From: Actinomycetes bacterium
Lineage (GTDB): Bacteria > Actinomycetota > Actinomycetes > Mycobacteriales > Mycobacteriaceae
DNA length: 19,447 bases
Assembly: GCA_023460175.1 (NCBI GenBank)
Contig: JAEWRC010000240.1
Coordinates: 1 to 19,447 of the forward strand
Reading direction: 5' to 3'
Shown here piece after piece: positions 13,262 to 19,447 of this stretch (its first letter is position 1; each line of letters starts with the position of its first letter). A program made the translations under genes and the position numbers. The notes below the pieces were generated by a model. The model was not told the origin of the DNA and searched no databases. It saw only the letters and a list, made by a program, of their open reading frames with translations.

Positions 13262-15117
13262 ACGCGCTGCTGGAGGTCACCGACCTGTCGGTCACCTACC
13301 CCACCGACGCCGCGCCGGTGACCGCCGTGCGCGGGGTCAACTTCCGGGTCGACCCCGGCGAGGTGGTCGCCGTCGTCGGCGAATCCGGCTCCGGGAAGTC
13401 GGCGACCGCGATGGCCATCATCGGCCTGCTGCCCGAGTACGCGCAGGTGTCGGGGTCGGTGCGGTTGGGCGGCACCGAACTGCTCGGCATGCCCGACCGG
13501 GAGCTGTCCCGGGTGCGCGGCAAGGCGATCGGCACGGTGTTCCAGGACCCCATGTCGGCCCTGACCCCGGTGTACACCGTGGGTGATCAGATCGCCGAGG
13601 CCATCACCGCGCACAGCCCGCAGCGCGACCGGACCACCAAGCAGCAGGCCCGCCGCCGCGCCGTCGAACTCCTCGAACTCGTCGGCATCAACCAGCCCGA
13701 ACGGCGCGCCAAGGCGTTCCCGCACGAACTGTCCGGCGGCGAGCGGCAACGCGTCGTCATCGCCATCGCCATCGCCAACGACCCCGACCTGCTGATCTGC
13801 GACGAACCCACCACCGCGCTCGACGTCACCGTGCAGGCCCAGATCCTCGACGTGCTGCGCACCGCGCGCGACGTCACCGGCGCCGGCGTCCTGATCATCA
13901 CCCACGACCTGGGCGTGGTCGCCGAGTTCGCCGACCGCGCGATGGTGATGTACGCCGGCCGCGCTGTGGAGACCGCCCCGGTCGACGTCCTGTACCGCGA
14001 CCGCCGGATGCCCTACACCGCGGGCCTGCTGGGTTCGGTGCCCCGCCTCGACGCCCCGCAGGGCGCGCGCCTGGTGCCCATCCCCGGCACGCCGCCGTCG
14101 CTGTCGGACCTGCCGCCGGGCTGCCCGTTCACGCCCCGCTGCCCGCTGGCGATCCCCGAATGCAGCACGGCCGAACCGGACCTGCTGCCCGTCGGCCCCG
14201 ACGCCGTGGACCACCGCGCCGCGTGCATCCGCACCGACGACGTCGTCGGGCGCAGCGCCGCCGAGATCTACGGCGTCGCAACGGCTCCCATTGCCGTCGC
14301 GCCGGTGCAAGCCGATTCGGCGCCGGTGATCCGGGTCGAGGACCTGGTCAAGACCTACCGGCTGACCAAGGGGGTCGTGCTGCGGCGCACCATCGGCGAG
14401 GTGCGCCCGGTCGACGGCATCAGCTTCGAGCTGTCGGCCGGGCAGACCCTCGGGATCGTCGGCGAGTCCGGATCCGGCAAGTCGACCACCCTGCACGAGG
14501 TGCTGGAACTCACCGCGCCGCAGGGCGGCACCATCGAGGTGCTCGGCACCGACGTCGCCACCCTGGACCGCGCCGGGCGCCGGCGGCTGCGCGGCGACCT
14601 ACAGGTGGTGTTCCAGGATCCGGTCGCCTCCCTGGACCCCCGCCTGCCGGTGTCCGAGGTATTGGCCGAACCGCTGCAGGCCAACGGCGTCGCCAAGCAG
14701 GCGACCCAGGATCGGGTGGCCGAACTGCTCACCCTGGTGGGTCTGAGCCGGACCGACGCGGCCCGCTACCCGACCGAGTTCTCCGGCGGCCAGAAGCAGC
14801 GCATCGGCATCGCGCGCGCCTTGGCGCTGAACCCGAAGATCCTCGCGCTCGACGAACCCGTCTCCGCGCTGGACGTGTCGATCCAGGCCGGCATCCTCAA
14901 CCTGCTGCTGGACTTGCAGCAACAGTTCGGGCTGTCCTACCTGTTCGTCTCGCACGACCTGTCGGTGGTCAAGCACCTGGCCCACCACGTCGCGGTGATG
15001 TTCAAGGGCAAGATCATCGAACAGGGCCCCGCCGAGCAGGTCTTCGCCAGCCCGCGCCACGACTACACCCGCAAGCTGCTCGACGCGGTCCCGCAGCCGG
15101 ATCCGAACCGCACCTGA
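13258..15117 (+). CDS. oppD: Double ATP-binding subunit OppD of the peptide importer
   Basis: 619 residues with two fused ABC ATPase domains, as in M. tuberculosis Rv1281c. Domain 1: Walker A GESGSGKS (41-48), signature LSGGERQR (158-165), Walker B LLICDEP (178-184), His-switch at ITHDL. Domain 2: Walker A GESGSGKS (402-409), signature FSGGQKQR (508-515), Walker B ILALDEP (528-534), VSHDL. Both sites look competent. After domain 1 a cysteine cluster, Cys289, Cys295, Cys302 and Cys323, matches the C-terminal region of dipeptide ATPases that holds a [4Fe-4S] cluster. Starts in an ATGA overlap with oppC; the upstream open frame is out-of-frame noise within oppC. Confidence 0.95.
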   Translation: MNALLEVTDLSVTYPTDAAPVTAVRGVNFRVDPGEVVAVVGESGSGKSATAMAIIGLLPEYAQVSGSVRLGGTELLGMPDRELSRVRGKAIGTVFQDPMSALTPVYTVGDQIAEAITAHSPQRDRTTKQQARRRAVELLELVGINQPERRAKAFPHELSGGERQRVVIAIAIANDPDLLICDEPTTALDVTVQAQILDVLRTARDVTGAGVLIITHDLGVVAEFADRAMVMYAGRAVETAPVDVLYRDRRMPYTAGLLGSVPRLDAPQGARLVPIPGTPPSLSDLPPGCPFTPRCPLAIPECSTAEPDLLPVGPDAVDHRAACIRTDDVVGRSAAEIYGVATAPIAVAPVQADSAPVIRVEDLVKTYRLTKGVVLRRTIGEVRPVDGISFELSAGQTLGIVGESGSGKSTTLHEVLELTAPQGGTIEVLGTDVATLDRAGRRRLRGDLQVVFQDPVASLDPRLPVSEVLAEPLQANGVAKQATQDRVAELLTLVGLSRTDAARYPTEFSGGQKQRIGIARALALNPKILALDEPVSALDVSIQAGILNLLLDLQQQFGLSYLFVSHDLSVVKHLAHHVAVMFKGKIIEQGPAEQVFASPRHDYTRKLLDAVPQPDPNRT

Positions 15118-15161
15118 GCGCGGCGCGGTCGCGGGCCACCGGCGCAGACCGTGACGACAGT

Positions 15162-15167
15162 TAACAT
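15162..15167 (+). promoter_or_regulatory. Possible separate promoter for oppA
   Basis: TAACAT in the 58-base oppD-oppA gap predicts a transcript start at about 15174, two bases before the oppA ATG. No -35 is evident. A binding protein needed in excess over its membrane partners would fit an extra promoter. Confidence 0.35.
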
Positions 15168-15175
15168 CGGTCCTC

Positions 15176-16843
15176 ATGATGTTGCGACGCTGTGCCGCGC
15201 TGGCGATGACGGGTGTATTGATCCTCGCCGGGTGTTCGGGCGCCAACCAGGACGTCCCGTCGGCCGGCGGCGACGCCGAGGTCGGTGCGACCGCCGACCT
15301 GAACCCGCAGGACCCGGCCACGCTGCGCCAGGGCGGGCACCTGCGCCTGGCGCTGAACGGTTTCCCGCCGAACTTCAACACCCTGCACATCGACGGCAAC
15401 GTCGCCGACGCGGCGAACATGCTGCGCGCGACCCTGCCGCGGGCGTTCCGGATCGCCGCGGACGGCACCACCACCGTCAACACCGACTACTTCACCGACA
15501 TCGAGCTGACCGGGACCGATCCGCAGGTGGTGACCTACACCATCAATCCCGACGCGGTCTGGACCGACGGCACCCCCATCACCTGGCAGGACATTGCCTC
15601 CCAGATCCACGCCACCAGCGGCGAGGACCCCGCGTTCGCGTTCGCCAGCCCCAACGGCAGCGAGCGGGTGGCCTCGGTGACCCGCGGGGAGGACGACCGC
15701 CAGGCCGTCATCACCTTCGACCGGCCCTACGCCGACTGGCAGGGGATGTTCGCCGGTAACGGGATGTTGCTGCCGGCGAGCATGACGCGCGACCCGGAGG
15801 TGTTCAACAAGGGCCAACTGGGCGGGCCCGGCCCGTCGGCGGGACCGTTCGTCATCTCCAACGTGGACCGCACCGCGCAACGCATCACCCTGACCCGCAA
15901 CCCGGACTGGTGGGGCGCCACGCCGGTGCTGGACACCATCACCTACATGGTGCTCGATGACGCCGCGCGGATGCCGGCGCTGCAGAACAACACGATCGAC
16001 GCGGTCGGGGTGGCGTCCCTGGACGAACTGACCATCGCCCGCAACACCAACGGCATCGAGATCCGGCGCGCCCCCGGCAACAGCTGGTACCACTTCACGT
16101 TCAACGGCGCGCCCGGTTCGATCCTGGCCGATCCGGCGCTGCGCCGGGCGATCTCCAAGGGCATCGACCGCCAGACCATCGCCAACGTCACCATGCGCGG
16201 GCTGGCCGACAACCCGGCACCGCTGAACAACCACATCTTCGTCGCCGGGCAGAAGGGCTATCAGGACAACAGCGCCGTGGTGGCCTACGACCCCGAGGCC
16301 GCCGCGCGCGAACTCGACGAACTGGGCTGGAAACTCAACGGCCAGTTCCGCGAGAAGGACGGCCGACAACTGGTCATCCGCGACGTGCTCTACGACGCCG
16401 CCAGCACCAAGCAGTTCGCCCAGATCGCGCAGAACAACCTGGCGCAGATCGGCGTCAAGCTCGAGATCGAGGCCAAGGGCGGCGGCTCGTTGTTCACCGA
16501 CTGGATCACCGTCGGCAACTTCGACATCGCGCAGTTCTCCTGGGTCGGCGACGCCTTCCCGTTCGCGGGCCTGACCCAGATCTACAAGTCCACCGGTGAG
16601 AGCAACTTCGGCAAGATCGGCTCCCCGGAGATCGACGCGAAGATCGAGGAAGTGCTCACCGAACTCGATCCGGACAAGGCGCGCGAACTGGCCAACGAGC
16701 TCGACGAGCTGATCTGGGCCGAGGGTTTCAGCCTGCCGATGACCCAGTCGGCCGGCAACATCGCGGTGCGCAGCAATCTGGCCAACTTCGGGGCCGCCGG
16801 CCTCGGCGACATCGACTACACCAAGGTCGGTTTCATGCAATAG
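15176..16843 (+). CDS. oppA: Peptide-binding lipoprotein OppA
   Basis: 555-residue solute-binding protein (SBP family 5). The N-terminus is a lipoprotein signal: MMLRR, a hydrophobic core and lipobox LAGC with the lipidated Cys20. Conserved family features follow: GGHLRLALNGFPPNFNTLHI, WTDGTPITWQDI (about 128-139), NPDWWG, and LRRAISKGIDRQTI (about 322-335). It would sit on the outer face of the plasma membrane and deliver peptides to OppBC; M. tuberculosis OppA is reported to bind varied peptides. Two tandem ATGs (15176, 15179) are both possible. It lies 58 bases after oppD, with a possible promoter of its own. Its last 11 bases overlap the convergent S33 hydrolase gene. Confidence 0.94.
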   Translation: MMLRRCAALAMTGVLILAGCSGANQDVPSAGGDAEVGATADLNPQDPATLRQGGHLRLALNGFPPNFNTLHIDGNVADAANMLRATLPRAFRIAADGTTTVNTDYFTDIELTGTDPQVVTYTINPDAVWTDGTPITWQDIASQIHATSGEDPAFAFASPNGSERVASVTRGEDDRQAVITFDRPYADWQGMFAGNGMLLPASMTRDPEVFNKGQLGGPGPSAGPFVISNVDRTAQRITLTRNPDWWGATPVLDTITYMVLDDAARMPALQNNTIDAVGVASLDELTIARNTNGIEIRRAPGNSWYHFTFNGAPGSILADPALRRAISKGIDRQTIANVTMRGLADNPAPLNNHIFVAGQKGYQDNSAVVAYDPEAAARELDELGWKLNGQFREKDGRQLVIRDVLYDAASTKQFAQIAQNNLAQIGVKLEIEAKGGGSLFTDWITVGNFDIAQFSWVGDAFPFAGLTQIYKSTGESNFGKIGSPEIDAKIEEVLTELDPDKARELANELDELIWAEGFSLPMTQSAGNIAVRSNLANFGAAGLGDIDYTKVGFMQ

Positions 16844-18098
16844 GTCCCGGCGCGCGCCGCGAGGCGGGCAACGCGGCCTCGAGCGCGGCGGCGGCTCCGA
16901 GCAGACCGACCAGCATCCGCATCGACGGGTTGGCCGGCAACGCATCGAGTTCGGCGCCCTGCGCGGGCAATTCGGCGGCCCGACCCCGCACCACCGTCTT
17001 GGTGATCCACAGGGCGGCCACCTCGCGGGTGTCCAGGGCGCTGTGCGCGGCGGTCGGCAGCGACACCAACTGAGCGTCGGGGACCAAGTCGGCGATGCGT
17101 TCGGCGACCGGCGGCGGGGTGGTCAGATCGCGCCCACCGGAGATCACGACCGTCGGCCAGTCGAACCGGGGTAGCTCGGTCACCAGGTCATACGGTTCGC
17201 CCTCGAACGCCGGTCGGCGGCCCGGGATCTGCTCGGCCATCGCCAGCAGCGCCGCAGCCGGGTCCAGCGGCAGCCCGTCCGGCTCCCCTGCGTAGTCCAG
17301 CTCCCGAAAGGCGATGCGCCCCACCAGGTCCACCTCGTTGTGATAGGGCACCGGGCGCAGCGTGAGCTTGCTGACGGCGATCATGGTCCGCCACAGCAGG
17401 GTGTGTCCGGTCAGCAACAGATCGAGCAACCGGTTCAGCAGCGCCACTCCCCCGTACGAATACGCGTACGCGGCGACCTCGGCGGCCGACGACGACAGCA
17501 GCCCGGCGTCGAGCAGCCGGCGCACCTTGGGTGCCACCGTCTCGGCGCCGGGCACCGCCCCGCCGAGCAGCAGCCCGCGCAGGGCGGTGCGCATCGCCGC
17601 GAGGTCGTCGGCCGAGAGCACCGGCGAGTCCAGGATCATCGCGCGGACCCGGTGCGGATGTCGCACACCGGTTCCCGCGGCCAGGTAGCTGCCGTAGGAG
17701 GTGCCGTAGAACACCGCGGTGTCGACGCCGAGATCGTCGAGCACCGCGACGATGTCGTCGATCACCTGCTCGACGGTCATGGCCTCCGGCGGCAGGTCGG
17801 CGCCGGAATCGTCGTGCCGGGACATGCCCACGCCGCGGTGTTCGACCATCACCACGTCCAGGCCGAGGCCCGCGGCGCGCCGGCGCAGCGCGTGATAGTG
17901 GTGGATCGACGCCACCCCGGGCCCGCCGGGGATGATCACCACCGGGTGCGCCGTCAGCGGTCCGCTGCGCACGTAGTACAACGTGAACTGCTCAGTCGAA
18001 CCCGGGGTCACCGGACGGCGCACCGCCCGCACCCCCGGCATCGCGGCCAACGCTTGATTCACCCCACGCCGGAACGGGTTCAGGCCCATATCAGCCAT
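16833..18098 (-). CDS. Alpha/beta hydrolase, S33 (prolyl aminopeptidase-like) family
   Basis: 421 residues. Oxyanion-hole motif IIPGGPG (55-61); nucleophile elbow GTSYGSY with Ser134; Asp324 in SGGRDLTTPP; His352 in PTAAHSALD. This is a full catalytic triad in the order and spacing of S33 peptidases (proline iminopeptidase, tripeptidyl aminopeptidase). No signal peptide is visible; the C-terminal stretch (about 393-411) is hydrophobic and may attach to the membrane. The start at 18098 is preferred because it gives an 8-base ATGGCTGA overlap with the peroxidase gene, identical to the overlap at the next junction upstream. An ATG three codons in (18089) is the alternative; the open frame also extends further upstream. 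It is convergent with the peptide importer, whose imported peptides it could trim, but esterase or epoxide-type activity is equally possible. Confidence 0.8.
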   Translation of the reverse strand: MADMGLNPFRRGVNQALAAMPGVRAVRRPVTPGSTEQFTLYYVRSGPLTAHPVVIIPGGPGVASIHHYHALRRRAAGLGLDVVMVEHRGVGMSRHDDSGADLPPEAMTVEQVIDDIVAVLDDLGVDTAVFYGTSYGSYLAAGTGVRHPHRVRAMILDSPVLSADDLAAMRTALRGLLLGGAVPGAETVAPKVRRLLDAGLLSSSAAEVAAYAYSYGGVALLNRLLDLLLTGHTLLWRTMIAVSKLTLRPVPYHNEVDLVGRIAFRELDYAGEPDGLPLDPAAALLAMAEQIPGRRPAFEGEPYDLVTELPRFDWPTVVISGGRDLTTPPPVAERIADLVPDAQLVSLPTAAHSALDTREVAALWITKTVVRGRAAELPAQGAELDALPANPSMRMLVGLLGAAAALEAALPASRRAPGPIA

Positions 18099-19308
18099 TG
18101 TCCCCGTTCGTCGCCGGATCCATCGCATCGAAGAGGCGCTGGCCCAGATACTCACCCTCGCGCACCCCGGGCAGCACCGCGAAACTCGCCGAACCGACCG
18201 GGGTCACCCACTCGTTGAGCGCGTCGCCGTCGGAGATCCGCTGCTGCACCGGGACGAACTGGGTGGCCGGATCCCGCTGGAACGCGAGGAACAACAGACC
18301 GGAGTCGCTGATCTGTCCGGCCGGCGGCGGGTCGTCGTAGTTGTAGGGCCGGCGCAGGAACTGCTCGCTGTCCTTGTGGTGACGCGCCAGGGCGATGTGC
18401 GAGTTCGGTGGGATCACCGGGATTCCGCCGACGTGCGCGTCGAAGTCCGGTTCGTCGGACTCCTTCTCGCCCGTCAGCGGCGCGCCCGAACCCAGCGTGC
18501 GCCCGACGACCAGTTCCTTGGTGTCGCGGCCAAGCTGATCCCAGGTGTCCATCTCGGCGCGGATCCGCCGCACGATCAGGATCGTGCCGCCGGCGAACCA
18601 GTCCTGGTCCTCGCCGCGATCCCAGACGAACTGATCGAACTGGGAGTCCGCCAGGTTGACGGTGCCGTCGACCTGACCCATGAGGTTGCGCATCGACCCG
18701 GCCGGTTCCTCGGTGCGGATCGGCTCGCGGAAACCGCGCTGGATCCAGCGGACGGTGGCCATGGACCGGACGTTCTTCGTCAGCACCCGCGTGGCATGGC
18801 TCACCGGCAGCGGACTTTCGGCGCACAGCTGCACCATCAGATGCCCGCCACTCCAACGGGATTCGAGTCGATCCACGGAGAACGCCGGTAGTTCGCGCAG
18901 GGTGGCCGGCTGCGCGTGGGCCAACCGCAGCGCGCTGAACAGGGTGGGCCCGTAGCCGACGGTGACGGTCAGCCGGGCCGGGCTGGTGGCCAGCTCCGGC
19001 TCGGTGTCGGCGAGGGCCGGCAGGCCCTGGGTCAGCCGCGCGGCGTCGGCGGTCCACAACTTCATGATCGACCGCAGGCTGGCGACGTTGCGGTGCTCGG
19101 GCCGCAGGTCGAACGCCAGCAGCGTCGCGTAGGCCTGCGGCACCGTGGCCACCCCGCCCTGATGCGGGCCGTAGAAGGGCTCGACCGCCGCGTCGTCGGC
19201 GACCGCGGGGTCGGACACCAACCGGGGTCCGCCCACCGCGGCGGCCCCGGCGGTGCCGGCGACCAGGGCGCCGGCACCGAGCAACCGGCGCCGGCTGAAC
19301 TCAGCCAT
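18091..19308 (-). CDS. Tat-exported DyP-type heme peroxidase
   Basis: 405 residues. The Tat signal is clear: FSRRRLLGAGALVAGTAG (4-21), with an Ala-rich h-region and a likely cleavage around 38-41. The DyP signature GQVDGTVN (211-218) supplies the catalytic Asp214. The proximal heme ligand is probably His304 in PPNSHIALARHH. Later GLLFLAFQRDP and PGVREGEYLGQRLF match the family's second ferredoxin-like domain. It most resembles secreted EfeB/DtpA-like enzymes (peroxidase or deferrochelatase) rather than the encapsulin-loaded DyP. The ATG at 19308 overlaps the upstream stop by ATGGCTGA and places the twin arginine near the N-terminus; an ATG 8 codons upstream (19332) would give a longer, less likely leader. 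The oxidised substrate is unknown. The upstream gene encodes a His-ended, probably copper-binding protein. Confidence 0.9.
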   Translation of the reverse strand: MAEFSRRRLLGAGALVAGTAGAAAVGGPRLVSDPAVADDAAVEPFYGPHQGGVATVPQAYATLLAFDLRPEHRNVASLRSIMKLWTADAARLTQGLPALADTEPELATSPARLTVTVGYGPTLFSALRLAHAQPATLRELPAFSVDRLESRWSGGHLMVQLCAESPLPVSHATRVLTKNVRSMATVRWIQRGFREPIRTEEPAGSMRNLMGQVDGTVNLADSQFDQFVWDRGEDQDWFAGGTILIVRRIRAEMDTWDQLGRDTKELVVGRTLGSGAPLTGEKESDEPDFDAHVGGIPVIPPNSHIALARHHKDSEQFLRRPYNYDDPPPAGQISDSGLLFLAFQRDPATQFVPVQQRISDGDALNEWVTPVGSASFAVLPGVREGEYLGQRLFDAMDPATNGDNG

Positions 19309-19447
19309 GGGACCCCGACCCGTGGTCGGCATGCGGATCCGACGCGTAGTCCTCCTCGGCCCCGGCGAAGTCGCGGACCTGCGCGGTGATGGGCAGCTGC
19401 GACCCGTCCTCGAACGTCGCGAGGATCTCCACGTCGCTGCCCGGGGT
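19301..19447 (-). CDS. C-terminal end of a probable PCu(A)C-type copper chaperone (partial)
   Basis: Only the last 48 residues are in the window; the start lies beyond the right end. The fragment contains a beta-strand pair, VEILATFEDGSQLPITAQV, then VRDFAGAEEDYASDP and a histidine-rich tail HADHGSGSHG. Such an end resembles actinobacterial extracytoplasmic copper chaperones (PCu(A)C domain), which are found next to Tat-exported DyP peroxidases such as streptomycete DtpA. The identification rests on a short stretch, the metal-binding-like tail and the neighbour. Its stop codon overlaps the peroxidase start by 8 bases (ATGGCTGA), so the two are translationally coupled. Confidence 0.45.
   Translation of the reverse strand, partial: TPGSDVEILATFEDGSQLPITAQVRDFAGAEEDYASDPHADHGSGSHG

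Noticed and set aside
15161..16945. 594-residue open frame antisense to oppA
   Set aside because: oppA has a signal peptide and family motifs on the plus strand; this frame has neither and is a GC-driven shadow.

Overview
The window reads as chromosomal DNA of a high-GC actinobacterium, most likely a mycobacterium (Mycolicibacterium or relative). The central block has the same gene set and order, inverted, as I remember for M. tuberculosis Rv1280c-Rv1287: oppA, oppD, oppC, oppB, canA, cysD, cysNC and an Rrf2 regulator. Many genes overlap by ATGA or GTGA, and several have a TANNNT -10 box 6-8 bases before the start codon, the usual mycobacterial leaderless layout. The window holds 18 protein genes, two of them cut by its ends. 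I see no tRNA, rRNA, CRISPR, insertion sequence or phage gene. No gene-free stretch exceeds about 130 bases.

Left region (1-3680): the start of a TehA/SLAC1-type transporter gene on the minus strand faces a two-component operon on the plus strand. That operon encodes a membrane histidine kinase, a LuxR-type response regulator and a membrane-anchored DUF4097-like protein. A strong inverted repeat lies between the transporter and the operon. A 68-residue orphan protein follows.

Sulfur region (3665-10609): on the minus strand are an Rrf2 regulator and an isochorismatase-fold hydrolase. Next, on the plus strand, come a DUF1214-like protein and a sulfotransferase. Then, on the minus strand, lies cysD-cysNC-cysQ. 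CysD and CysNC make APS and then PAPS, the sulfotransferase uses PAPS, and CysQ degrades the by-product PAP. Relative to the remembered M. tuberculosis order, four genes (cysQ, the sulfotransferase, the DUF1214 gene and the hydrolase) sit between cysNC and the Rrf2 regulator. cysD is preceded by two inverted repeats over its likely promoter.

Transport region (10715-16843): the beta-carbonic anhydrase gene canA is divergent from oppB-oppC-oppD-oppA, a complete peptide ABC importer. oppB appears to be preceded by a leaderless 8-codon reading frame that ends inside the oppB start.

Right region (16833-19447, minus strand): the tail of a secreted, probably copper-handling protein, a Tat-exported DyP-type heme peroxidase and an S33-type alpha/beta hydrolase are chained by two identical 8-base overlaps (ATGGCTGA).
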